A program made the position numbers and the translations under genes. From JAFMJV01 sp963800275 (lineage in GTDB: Bacteria; Chloroflexota; Limnocylindria; Limnocylindrales; CSP1-4), in assembly GCA_963800275.1 (NCBI GenBank), contig CAWDAI010000002.1:248001-312000 (forward strand): a stretch of 64,000 nt of DNA, written 5' to 3'. Below, one piece after another: positions 17,268 to 24,727 of this stretch. Numbering within the stretch: the stretch's first letter is position 1; the number at the start of each line of letters is the position of its first letter. The notes below the pieces were generated by a model, which was not told the DNA's origin, searched no databases, and saw only the letters and a list, made by a program, of their open reading frames with translations.

Positions 17268-17400
17268 CCTGGAGGAGCGGAAGGTCATCAAGGGGCGCTG
17301 TTCGAGGAGGTCCGCGTGCGCGACAAGGCCATCGTGTCGGCCACGCTGACTGACCCCTCGTATGCCCCGCTCATCGCGAGTACGGAGGCACGAGCACTAC
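17268..17400 (+). pseudogene. Serine-recombinase C-terminal remnant
   Basis: The translated fragment (A)LFEEVRVRDKAIVSATL, then TDPSYAPLIASTEARAL, matches the second remnant at 28771-29220 (AALFGEVRLRVKAIMSATL, then ADP and YTPLIASSEARRL in a shifted frame) and the C-terminal end typical of large serine recombinases. Nothing of the catalytic domain is present. It ends about 120 bases before the left edge of module copy B. The 17401-17518 stretch after it contains a short tandem CTCGAGCTGCCTGCC and no gene. Confidence 0.45.
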
Positions 17401-17530
17401 GGAGCAGGAGAGACTGCCCGTCAATCTCGGATCGTCCGCCTCGAGCTGCCTGCCCTCGAGCTGCCTGCCCTCGGAGTCCGAGTGGTTGCCAGCCGATGGC
17501 GCAGAGATCACCCCTCAGGCCGACCAAGAT

Positions 17531-17569
17531 GGAACCCCTGCCCTTGCAGCGGCACCTATGGTTCGAGAG
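17531..17569 (+). promoter_or_regulatory. ECF-type promoter motif, copy B
   Basis: GGAACC (17531-17536), 19 bases, CTATGGTTCGAGAG (17556-17569); one base differs from copy A within the spacer. It precedes the copy B sigma gene by 32 bases. Confidence 0.6.
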
Positions 17570-17601
17570 TGGCCACACGGGCCGCCGCTACAGGAGACCC
17601 G

Positions 17602-18153
17602 ATGCAGCGGGATCTCGTCGAACGGGCGATGGCGGGTGATCGGGCCGCGTTCACGGAGCTGGGACGCGGCCAGATCGACCGGCTCTACGCCATCGCACGG
17701 CTCATCCTCCGGGACGACGACCGGGCACACGACGCCACCCAGGAAGCCCTCATCGGCGCCTGGCGTGACCTCAAGGGCCTGCGCGACCCGGACAAGTTCG
17801 AGCCCTGGATCCGACGACTGCTCGTCAACGCCTGCTATCGCGAGGCACGCAAGGAGAAGCGCCGCCTGCGCGCGGAGCGCCAGGTCCGGCCCATCGAGAC
17901 CGAAGCTGCCGATCCCGCCCACGTGACCGCCGACCGTGACGAGCTGGGGCGTGTCTTCATGACCCTCGACCCCGGACAGCGGGCGCTCATCGTCCTGCAC
18001 TACTACCTGGGGCTGCCGATGCACGAGACCGCCCAGGCCCTGAGCCTGCCGGTGGGCACCGTCAAGTCCCGACTCAATCGCACCAAGACGCAGATGCGCG
18101 CCTCGCTCGAGGCGGACGCGCGGCTGCCCTTGCAGGAAGGGGGTCCGGCATGA
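17602..18153 (+). CDS. ECF sigma factor, module copy B
   Basis: 183 residues and the same protein as copy A as far as I can read: region 2 with ATQEALIGAWRDL and region 4 with LSLPVGTVKSRLNR. Observed base changes from copy A are silent (for example at 18009, 18039 and 18078). ATG 17602 has the same ACAGGAG ribosome site. The stop overlaps the propeller start. Two identical sigma factors would recognise the same promoters, so the copies can only differ in what their partners sense. Confidence 0.9.
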   Translation: MQRDLVERAMAGDRAAFTELGRGQIDRLYAIARLILRDDDRAHDATQEALIGAWRDLKGLRDPDKFEPWIRRLLVNACYREARKEKRRLRAERQVRPIETEAADPAHVTADRDELGRVFMTLDPGQRALIVLHYYLGLPMHETAQALSLPVGTVKSRLNRTKTQMRASLEADARLPLQEGGPA

Positions 18154-19445
18154 GCGTCAACGATGCGTTCGACGTCGATCTGGACCGCCTCCTGACCGAC
18201 TGGCTCGAAGCGGACGCCGCCCCCCGGGCGCCCGCGAGCCTCGAGACTGCATTCGTCGAGGCTGTTGCACGCACGCGACAGCGACCCGCCTGGGCCACCA
18301 CGGAAAGGTGGATCTCCATGGAAACCCGCGCCCAGCTCGGGGTCATGCCCCGCGCGCTCATCCTCATTCTCACCCTCGCGCTCCTGGCCATCGGGGTCAT
18401 TGCGGGCTATGCCCTCGGCAGCGGCCTCGTCAAGGCCGACGACGGTGGTGGTGACACCGCTGGGCTCACCTACTCGACCGCGGGAGTCATCTACAGACAC
18501 ACGACCGACGGCACCGGCGATCCGGTGCCTCTGACGGGCGACGACGAGTACGCCAGCACCCTCGCCTGGTCACCCGACGGGAAGCGCTTCTCCTACGAGT
18601 CCTGGACCGACCCCCAAGAACCGATCACGATCGTGGTTCGGGACGCCGACGGCTCGAACCCCGTGGTGATCACCGAGCCATTCGAGCCCACGCCTCGTGG
18701 CATCAAACCGGGCTACCACGTCTGGAGCCCCGATGGCTCGAAGATCATCTACTGGGCCTACGGGCCGGATGCCGCCACCGGGGTGGGTCGGTGCTTGCAA
18801 GGAGTCTTCTGCGAGCAGCGGATCTGGATCGTGCCTACGGACGGCAGTGAGCCTGAACGAGTCATCGGCGATCCCGAGCTCGATGCGTGGGCGCCGGTGT
18901 GGACGCCGGATGGCAAGAGCATCGTCTTCGCCGGCTCACCTGGCGGTGGGACCGACTACGGCATCTACCGCATGGACGCCGACGGTGAGAATGTGGAGCG
19001 GATCGGCGACTTGACCGGTGACGGCGTGTCCTTCGAGCACTTTGCCATCTCGCCCGATGGAGCGGCCGTGGCCGTCTCCATCGGCTCCGACACACAAGAC
19101 CTCTATCTCGTGGACCTGGCCACTGGAGAAGACGTGCCCATCGCCGCCGAGGAGTGGGTGGACGAGCTCGAGCCGTACTGGTCCCCCGACAGCTCGATGA
19201 TCGCCTTCACGAGGTGGGCCGACACGCCACAGGCGATGCTCTATGACGTGGCCTCGGGCGAGGTCATCGCGCTCGGCATCCCGCTCTATGTCTGGGGCTG
19301 GTCGCCGGATGGCCGCTACATCTTCGGCCACTGGCCCGACGGGATCATGAAGGTGGTGGATGTGACCGACCCGACGGCGCCGGTGGCGACCGAGGTCAAC
19401 GAGGTCGCCGAGATCTCCTGGACCAGCTGGCAGCCAGGCTCCTGA
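18150..19445 (+). CDS. Membrane-anchored TolB/PD40-like beta-propeller, ECF partner, copy B
   Basis: 431 residues with the same layout as copy A: cytoplasmic N-terminal domain, TM helix at about 68-91, extracytoplasmic propeller with blades such as AWSPDGKRFSY, VWSPDGSKIIY, VWTPDGKSIVF and YWSPDSSMIAF. The first ~78 codons match copy A almost base for base. From the TM segment onward (IGVIAGYALGSGLVKADD) the sequence diverges throughout, including an insertion 'GVGRCLQGVFCEQRI' that keeps two cysteines. Sensor or anti-sigma role inferred. Confidence 0.75.
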   Translation: MSVNDAFDVDLDRLLTDWLEADAAPRAPASLETAFVEAVARTRQRPAWATTERWISMETRAQLGVMPRALILILTLALLAIGVIAGYALGSGLVKADDGGGDTAGLTYSTAGVIYRHTTDGTGDPVPLTGDDEYASTLAWSPDGKRFSYESWTDPQEPITIVVRDADGSNPVVITEPFEPTPRGIKPGYHVWSPDGSKIIYWAYGPDAATGVGRCLQGVFCEQRIWIVPTDGSEPERVIGDPELDAWAPVWTPDGKSIVFAGSPGGGTDYGIYRMDADGENVERIGDLTGDGVSFEHFAISPDGAAVAVSIGSDTQDLYLVDLATGEDVPIAAEEWVDELEPYWSPDSSMIAFTRWADTPQAMLYDVASGEVIALGIPLYVWGWSPDGRYIFGHWPDGIMKVVDVTDPTAPVATEVNEVAEISWTSWQPGS

Positions 19446-19507
19446 TCTCCGCGCCGGGCGGCGCGCAGGCTCTGGAACGGCACCGGCCAGCATCCCGCAA
19501 CAAGCAG

Positions 19508-19537
19508 GCGACCCCTGACCTCGAGTCAGGGTCGCTT
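19508..19537. terminator. Hairpin after module copy B
   Basis: GCGACCCCTGAC, loop, GTCAGGGTCGC with one bulged C: the counterpart of the perfect hairpin after copy A. It lies between convergent genes. Confidence 0.6.
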
Positions 19538-19587
19538 GTCAGTACAGCCCGACCATCGCCCACGGCACAAGGAGACAGGACGGCCGA

Positions 19588-20001
19588 TCAGCCTCTGGCC
19601 CCTGGAGGCTCCGCGCCTCGAGCGAGGCGGACCAGGTACCAAGCGACCGCGATGAACCAAAGGACGAAGACGAGCCATCACAGGAGGTAGCGAGCCCGAG
19701 GATCGGGTGCAGGGCCAGGGCGGTGATGGCGGCGATACCGGTGACCACACCGAGATAGCCGACCAAGCGGGGCAAGACGGCCTCGCAGCGTGACCAGCGA
19801 GAAGATGAGCACGCCGACTCCAAGGAGGCCCTCGTAGATGGGGTTGAAGCCGCTGTTCTGGGCGATGAGCCCCTCGGCAGCGACGACGAGATCGTGCTGG
19901 CGCTCGGCTAACGTCGTCGGGTACTGCTCGGCGAGCCAGGCCAGCCCGAGCAGCACCGGGTAGTAGGCGATCGGGTCGCGGCGCGCCACAGACGGCGCCA
20001 C
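19588..20001 (-). pseudogene. Frameshifted membrane-protein gene (copy B, N-terminus intact)
   Basis: A GTG at 20001 opens a frame with VAPSVARRDPIAYYPVLLG, then VVAAEGLIAQNSGFNPIYEG and a hydrophobic GVGVLIFSLVTLRG; near 19770 it shifts to RLVGYLGVVTGIAAITAL, and again near 19700 to the ...FFVLW...RLARGAEPPGARG ending seen in copy A. At least two frame changes are needed to read about 138 residues with roughly four TM helices. Either decayed or affected by sequence error. No family assigned. Confidence 0.5.
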
Positions 20002-20117
20002 CGATGGTCCTTGCCCCGGAGCGTATCCTGACCTCGGAGGGAGCCGATGGACTCCGTGCGTGTCTCCAGTGTCCCCAGCATCTGGATACCGAACGAAGCG
20101 TGAGGAGGTTGCCAGTC

Positions 20118-20828
20118 ATGGACCGAAACATCTACCGCGGATCGCGCCTGTTGCTGTCCCTGGGCTCCGGGCTGGTGGCGGCCGTCCTCGCCCTACCCGT
20201 TTCGGCATTGGCATACGATGAGGTCGGCACTGGCACCGCGGAGCAGCCGCGCGACATCGCCATCAGCATGGACGACACCCTGCGCTTCGATCCCGCTGAG
20301 GTCACCGTGGGCGCCGGGGAGGTCGTCCGTTTCGTCCTGACCAACACCGGCGCGGCCACCCACGACTTCGTCATCGGTGATCTGGAGACCCAGGAAGAGC
20401 ACGGCGCACAGATGGCGGCCGGCGACATGCACATGCACGGCGCCTGTCCGGAATCCGAGGACGACCACGGCAACGGCGCCATGGCCGAAGACGACATGGT
20501 GATGGGCGGCGACGGGATGGCCAGCCAGATGCCCGAAGAGGATGACGCCGACGAGCATATGGACGACGCCGACGAGCATATGGACGACGCCGACGAGCAT
20601 ATGGACGACGCCGACGAGCACAGCGGAGCCGCTCTTTGTCCGGGTGGTATCCCGGGTCCGGTCACCATCGAGCCCGGCAAGACGGTCACCGTCCTCGCAC
20701 GCTTCGACGAGCCCGGCCAAACCCTCTACGGCTGTCACCAGCCTGGCCACTGGGAGGTCGGCATGAAGGGGACGATCACCATCGTCGACACCACAGGAAC
20801 CGACCCGCTCTCGAGTCCTGCGGCGTAG
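20118..20828 (+). CDS. Secreted cupredoxin with Met/His/Asp-rich repeat insert
   Basis: 236 residues. ATG 20118 with TGAGGAGG upstream. Signal segment at about 9-32. A plastocyanin/azurin-type fold spans about 45-95 and 175-224 with type 1 copper ligands His82 (ATHDF), Cys206, His211 and Met216 (GCHQPGHWEVGM). The two halves are split by an insert (about 95-175) rich in Met, His and acidic residues, including repeats of DADEHMD at 143-168. Expected role: periplasmic or cell-surface copper binding. It is convergent with merR and next to a copper ATPase gene, supporting copper handling. Confidence 0.82.
   Translation: MDRNIYRGSRLLLSLGSGLVAAVLALPVSALAYDEVGTGTAEQPRDIAISMDDTLRFDPAEVTVGAGEVVRFVLTNTGAATHDFVIGDLETQEEHGAQMAAGDMHMHGACPESEDDHGNGAMAEDDMVMGGDGMASQMPEEDDADEHMDDADEHMDDADEHMDDADEHSGAALCPGGIPGPVTIEPGKTVTVLARFDEPGQTLYGCHQPGHWEVGMKGTITIVDTTGTDPLSSPAA
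20555..20622 (+). repeat. 21-bp in-frame tandem repeat in the cupredoxin gene
   Basis: GACGCCGACGAGCATATG recurs every 21 bases (unit ends GAC), three full units plus a partial fourth, encoding DADEHMD. Likely prone to slippage and copy-number change. Confidence 0.7.
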
Positions 20829-20867
20829 CTATCGCGTCGGCTCGTGCGGATGGGCGAGGCTGTCGCG

Positions 20868-21350
20868 CTAGGAGGTCCCGGGGACCGCGCGACCGTCGCC
20901 GCCCGGGGGCTCGGTGGGGGGTGCCAGGTGCTCAGCAGGGTGCCCATGTTGTGCTCTGGTCGCGATCGTCTGGCAGCGGTCCGGATCGGTGCAATCGGCG
21001 GGGTCCAGGCGCTTGGCCCGGGCGATGAGTCCGGCATAGAGCTCCCGGCTGGCGCGGAGGCGCTCGATGCGACGCTCGACGTCGGCGAGGTGTCGCTCCA
21101 TCAGCTCGATGACGTGCTGGCAGGTCGGCTCGCCCTGGCCGCGCAACTCGAGGATCGACGCGATCTCAGAGAGCGAGAGCCCGCTGTCCTGTGCGTCACG
21201 GACGAAGCGCAGGCGCTCGACGGCCTCAGGTCCGTAGTCTCGATAGCCGTTCGGCGCCCGGGCCGGTGGCGGTACGAGCCCGATGTCCTCGTAGTAGCGG
21301 ATGGTCGTGGTGGCAAGTCCGGTCTGGTGCGCGACGCCGCCGATCTTCAT
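20868..21350 (-). CDS. MerR-family metal-responsive regulator (CueR/CadR-like)
   Basis: 160 residues. N-terminal winged HTH (MKIGGVAHQTGLATTTIRYYEDIGLV), a dimerisation helix (about 82-118), and a metal-site candidate: Cys77 near the start of the helix and Cys120/Cys126 in DPADCTDPDRC. The two-Cys loop resembles CueR-type Cu(I) sensing; Zn or Cd cannot be excluded. It is divergent from the copper ATPase gene across 55 bases that hold a MerR-type promoter. The tail after residue 130 is His/Pro-rich and unassigned. Confidence 0.85.
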   Translation of the reverse strand: MKIGGVAHQTGLATTTIRYYEDIGLVPPPARAPNGYRDYGPEAVERLRFVRDAQDSGLSLSEIASILELRGQGEPTCQHVIELMERHLADVERRIERLRASRELYAGLIARAKRLDPADCTDPDRCQTIATRAQHGHPAEHLAPPTEPPGGDGRAVPGTS

Positions 21351-21367
21351 CCGCGCATGATAACCCC

Positions 21368-21399
21368 TTGACTTTCAAGTGGACTGGAAGGTCTAGAGT
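21368..21399 (+). promoter_or_regulatory. MerR-type promoter with 20-bp spacer and dyad operator
   Basis: -35 TTGACT (21368-21373), 20-base spacer, -10 TAGAGT (21394-21399). The spacer holds an imperfect palindrome (21370-21393; halves GACTTTCAAGT and ACTGGAAGGTC). An overlong spacer with a central dyad is the hallmark of MerR-activated promoters. The -10 ends six bases before ATG 21406, so the mRNA is probably leaderless. Confidence 0.75.
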
Positions 21400-21405
21400 A
21401 GGCCC

Positions 21406-23517
21406 ATGACGCACTCGATGCCCTCGCACGACGATCAAATGACGCAGATGGCGCACGATGGACACGCGGCCGGTGCTGACCCGCATGGCGGACACGACCG
21501 CCACGAAGGCCACTCAGTCGCGATGTTCCGCGACAAGTTCTGGCTCTCACTGTTGCTGACGGTCCCGGTGCTCATCTGGAGCCCGGACATCGAGGCGTGG
21601 TTCGGCTTCACCGCTCCATCGTTCCCTGGTTCCGAGTTCATCCCCGCGATCGTGGGCACCATCGTCTTCATCTACGGTGGCATGGTCTTCGTGCGCGGTG
21701 CACAGCGTGAGCTGGCCGATCGTCAGCCGGGGATGATGACCCTCATCTCCATGGCCATCGTGGTGGCCTTCGTCATCAGCTGGATCGGCACCCTCGGTCT
21801 GCTCGAGGTGGAGGTCTGGTGGGAGCTCTCCTCGCTCATCGTCATCATGCTGCTGGGCCACTGGCTGGAGATGCGCTCGATCAGCCAGGCACAGGGGGCA
21901 CTCAAGGCGCTCGCTGAGCTCCTGCCCGACAGCGCCGAGCGCGTGACCACTGCCGGCACCGAGGAGGTTCCGCTCGACGCCCTCGCCGTGGACGATGTCG
22001 TGCTCGTCCGGCCGGGCGCCCGCGTACCCGTGGACGGGGTCATCGTCAAGGGTGACGCCGACGTGGACGAGTCGATGATCACGGGCGAATTGGTGCCCGT
22101 GGCCAAGTCGGAGGGCGACGCGGTCGTGGCCGGGACCGTAGCCGCCGGCGGCAGCCTGCGGGTGCGCGTCACCGCGACAGGGGACCAGACCGCGCTGTCA
22201 GGCATCATGCGCCTGGTCGAGCAGGCGCAGGCGTCAAGCTCGCGTGCCCAGGCGCTCGCCGACCGAGCGGCGGCGGCCCTCTTCTACATCGCCCTCGCAG
22301 CCGGCGCTGTCACCTTCCTCGTCTGGCTCGTCGTGGGCGAGCCGGCACAGGCCTTCGTGCGGACCGCCACCGTGCTCGTCATCGCCTGCCCGCATGCCCT
22401 GGGCCTGGCCATCCCGCTGGTCATCGCCATCAGCACGTCGGTCGGCGCGCGCAATGGCCTGTTGGTCAAGGATCGGCTCGCGCTGGAGAACGCACGGCGG
22501 CTGGACACGGTCATCTTCGACAAGACGGGCACGCTCACCATGGGCCAGCCGGCGCTAGCGGGCGTCGTCGCGGTCGAGGGCGCGACAGAAGACGAAGTGC
22601 TCGCCGTGGCCGCAGCCGTGGAAGCTGACTCGGAGCATCCGCTGGCTCGCGCCATCGTGAAGGGTGCGGAGGATCGCACGGTGGAGGTGCCCAATGCGCA
22701 GGACTTCGAAGCCCTCGCCGGGCAGGGCGCAAGAGCGCGTGTCGATGGCCGCTCGATCCACGTCGGCGGGCCGCGCCTGCTCGAGGAGCTCGGGCTCGAT
22801 GTCGAGCCGTCATTGGCCGAGCGCACGTCCAGCTGGGCCGACGATGGGCGCACGGTGCTCCACGTCATCTCCGACGGCCGAGTCATCGGTGCTCTCGCGG
22901 TCGAGGACGAGATCCGGCCCGAGTCGTTGCAGGCTGTGCAGGAGCTGCATGCGGCTGACGTGCGGGTGGCCATGATCACCGGTGACAGCCAGGCCGTGGC
23001 TGACGCGGTCGCACGCAGGCTCGGCATCGACGATGTCGCAGCGCAGGTGTTGCCGGCGGACAAGGCTGCCGCGGTGGCGCGCTTCCAGGAGGGCGGTCGC
23101 CGGGTAGCCATGGTCGGTGACGGCGTGAACGATGCTCCGGCGCTCGCGCAGGCCGACGTGGGCATCGCCATCGGTGCCGGCACCGATGTGGCTGTGGAGT
23201 CGGCCGGCATCGTGCTGGTGCGGGATGACCCGCGTGACGTCATGGGCGCCATCGAGCTCTCGCGGGCGACGTACCGCAAGCTGGTGGAGAACCTGATATG
23301 GGCGACGGCGTACAACGTCGTCGCCATTCCGCTCGCAGCCGGCGTATTGGCGCCCTGGGGCTTCGTCATGCCCATGGCCGTGGGAGCCATCTTCATGAGC
23401 GCCTCCACCATCATCGTCGCCGCCAACGCCCAGCTGCTGCGGCGTCTGAAACTGCGGCCGGACGATGTCGCGGAGCCGCCCGGCGGGGAGGGCGGCGCCG
23501 AGCCGGTCCCGGCCTGA
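21406..23517 (+). CDS. copB: CopB-type copper-translocating P1B ATPase
   Basis: 703 residues. A His/Met-rich N-terminus (1-38, eight His) replaces the usual heavy-metal domains. Eight TM segments; actuator motif TGE at 226-228; TM metal motif CPH at 328-330 (P1B-3 class, CopB) instead of CPC; phosphorylation site DKTGT at 372-376; HP motif in SEHPLARAI; hinge GDGVNDAPAL. Expected role: copper (Cu+ or Cu2+) export from the cytoplasm. The promoter suggests activation by the adjacent MerR protein. ATGs at 21418 and later are possible alternative starts. Confidence 0.9.
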   Translation: MTHSMPSHDDQMTQMAHDGHAAGADPHGGHDRHEGHSVAMFRDKFWLSLLLTVPVLIWSPDIEAWFGFTAPSFPGSEFIPAIVGTIVFIYGGMVFVRGAQRELADRQPGMMTLISMAIVVAFVISWIGTLGLLEVEVWWELSSLIVIMLLGHWLEMRSISQAQGALKALAELLPDSAERVTTAGTEEVPLDALAVDDVVLVRPGARVPVDGVIVKGDADVDESMITGELVPVAKSEGDAVVAGTVAAGGSLRVRVTATGDQTALSGIMRLVEQAQASSSRAQALADRAAAALFYIALAAGAVTFLVWLVVGEPAQAFVRTATVLVIACPHALGLAIPLVIAISTSVGARNGLLVKDRLALENARRLDTVIFDKTGTLTMGQPALAGVVAVEGATEDEVLAVAAAVEADSEHPLARAIVKGAEDRTVEVPNAQDFEALAGQGARARVDGRSIHVGGPRLLEELGLDVEPSLAERTSSWADDGRTVLHVISDGRVIGALAVEDEIRPESLQAVQELHAADVRVAMITGDSQAVADAVARRLGIDDVAAQVLPADKAAAVARFQEGGRRVAMVGDGVNDAPALAQADVGIAIGAGTDVAVESAGIVLVRDDPRDVMGAIELSRATYRKLVENLIWATAYNVVAIPLAAGVLAPWGFVMPMAVGAIFMSASTIIVAANAQLLRRLKLRPDDVAEPPGGEGGAEPVPA

Positions 23518-23821
23518 CCCCCAGGTCGACGTGGAACAGGCGTGCGTCGCGTGGAGGCGATCGGCTGGGCCGTGCTTCGCCGACGATCAGCGGGGAGACG
23601 AAGACGTGCCGATGGCGCTGCCACGCTGGTTGGCAGCGCGAAGGATCGGACCAGACCGACTCCATCTGGTGACGGGCCGCCGTTTAACGATCGCTTCATG
23701 GTTCGTGGGCGACGCTCGGCCACCCAACGCGCCGATCCGCAGACCGGCGTCTCGCGTCTCATCACGCGGTCCCTGCCGCAGCCTGTCGATGACGACGCCC
23801 ATACGGGGGCAAGGAGGTCGC
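23518..23821. other. Intergenic region with a terminator; no gene seen
   Basis: It holds the copB terminator at 23615-23639 and, at its end, the GGAGG ribosome site of the next gene. Frames crossing it have no protein-like composition or family similarity. Confidence 0.4.
23615..23639 (+). terminator. Terminator hairpin after copB
   Basis: GCGCTGCCA, seven-base loop, TGGCAGCGC: nine perfect pairs, about 100 bases downstream of the copB stop. No U tract. Confidence 0.5.
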
Positions 23822-24118
23822 GTGCCAAAACGTCTGGTGCTGGCCCTGATCTTGGTGGCTGGGCTGTCCGCTGCCGCGGCGCCCGCTGGTGCGAGGGAGC
23901 CCTTCCCTCATGAGTTCCATCACAACATGGGCTACTGCGCTCCCTACCTGGCGCAGCTGCGGCTACCGGACGGATCGCCCGTCCGGCCCTGGATCAACCA
24001 CCTGATTCACGACTTGACGTCCGAATTCGGCTCGTTCGAGGGCCAGAAGAACGTCGGCGACCTGTACAGCGACCGCGCTCGGAGTGTGACGGACCAGAAC
24101 TGTGTGGCCCACTCGTGA
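23822..24118 (+). CDS. Small secreted protein
   Basis: 98 residues. GTG 23822 sits after CAAGGAGGTCGC, an excellent ribosome site. Signal peptide at 1-25 (PKRLVLAL, then hydrophobic, ending APAGAREP). The mature part is His-rich at its start (FPHEFHHNMGYC) and has two cysteines, Cys33 and Cys93, that could pair. No family recognised. The gene after it is also a small secreted Cys-containing protein, so they may form an operon. Confidence 0.6.
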   Translation: MPKRLVLALILVAGLSAAAAPAGAREPFPHEFHHNMGYCAPYLAQLRLPDGSPVRPWINHLIHDLTSEFGSFEGQKNVGDLYSDRARSVTDQNCVAHS

Positions 24119-24160
24119 GATTTGGCGGCTGACGAACCCCCAAGTCATAGGAGGTCATGG

Positions 24161-24592
24161 ATGAAACGGATCCTGTTCACGTTGGCGGCGGCCGCGCTGC
24201 TCACCCTCGGCACCGTCGGCACGGCCGCGGCTGCTGCGCCGACACGGCCCATCGCGACACCCGCGGAGGCATGCCGCATCCTCACCGAGTTCGGCGCGCC
24301 GGGCTATGAGGGCTCGTTCGGAGCCTGCATGACGCACTTCAACACCGATCTGCGGGCGTACCGCTTCCCCGAGGATCCGAGCAATCCGCAGAGCGCGCTG
24401 ATCTCACTTGACCAGCGCTGCAGCGAGCTGGAGAACGGGGTCGAGGACGAGGGACAGTACTTCCAGATCAACTACCCCTTCACCTTCGTGGAGTTCCCCG
24501 GCTGGCCCTTCCCGACGCTCACCGGATACAACCACCACCAGTGCGAGATCACGCTCTACACGTACCACTCCTTGATCCCGCTGTTGTCCTGA
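24161..24592 (+). CDS. Small secreted protein with four cysteines
   Basis: 143 residues. ATG 24161 follows ATAGGAGGTC. Signal peptide at 1-26 (MKRILFTLAAAALLTL...TAAAA). The mature part has cysteines in EACRIL, FGACMTHF, QRCSEL and HQCEITL, suggesting two disulfides, and an aromatic FTFVEFPGWPFP segment. No family recognised. It starts 42 bases after the preceding secreted gene and is closed by a strong terminator at 24616-24650, which supports a two-gene unit. Confidence 0.6.
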   Translation: MKRILFTLAAAALLTLGTVGTAAAAAPTRPIATPAEACRILTEFGAPGYEGSFGACMTHFNTDLRAYRFPEDPSNPQSALISLDQRCSELENGVEDEGQYFQINYPFTFVEFPGWPFPTLTGYNHHQCEITLYTYHSLIPLLS

Positions 24593-24615
24593 CCGACAAG
24601 TGGTCGAACCGATCC

Positions 24616-24650
24616 GAAGAGATATGCCGCCCCCAGCGGCATATCTCTTC
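24616..24650. terminator. Strong hairpin terminator
   Basis: GAAGAGATATGCCGC, loop CCCCA, GCGGCATATCTCTTC: 15 perfect pairs, 24 bases after the stop at 24592. Confidence 0.85.
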
Positions 24651-24673
24651 TCGATCCAGCTGCCCCACGGGCG

Positions 24674-24694
24674 CAAGTTCGCAGGACGAACTTG
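24674..24694. repeat. Inverted repeat upstream of the hydrolase gene
   Basis: CAAGTTCG, five bases, CGAACTTG. It is 34 bases before ATG 24728, so it could be an operator or part of the 5' leader. Confidence 0.3.
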
Positions 24695-24727
24695 TCGAAG
24701 TCGCCCGGGCGCTCCCATCCTCGGCGC

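Noticed and set aside
20873..20885. GGTCCCGGGGACC palindrome near the merR stop as a convergent terminator
   Set aside because: Short, lies inside the merR coding end, and has no loop or U tract.
22284..23828. 514-codon open frame on the minus strand
   Set aside because: Antisense to copB, Ser/Thr/Arg-rich shadow translation.
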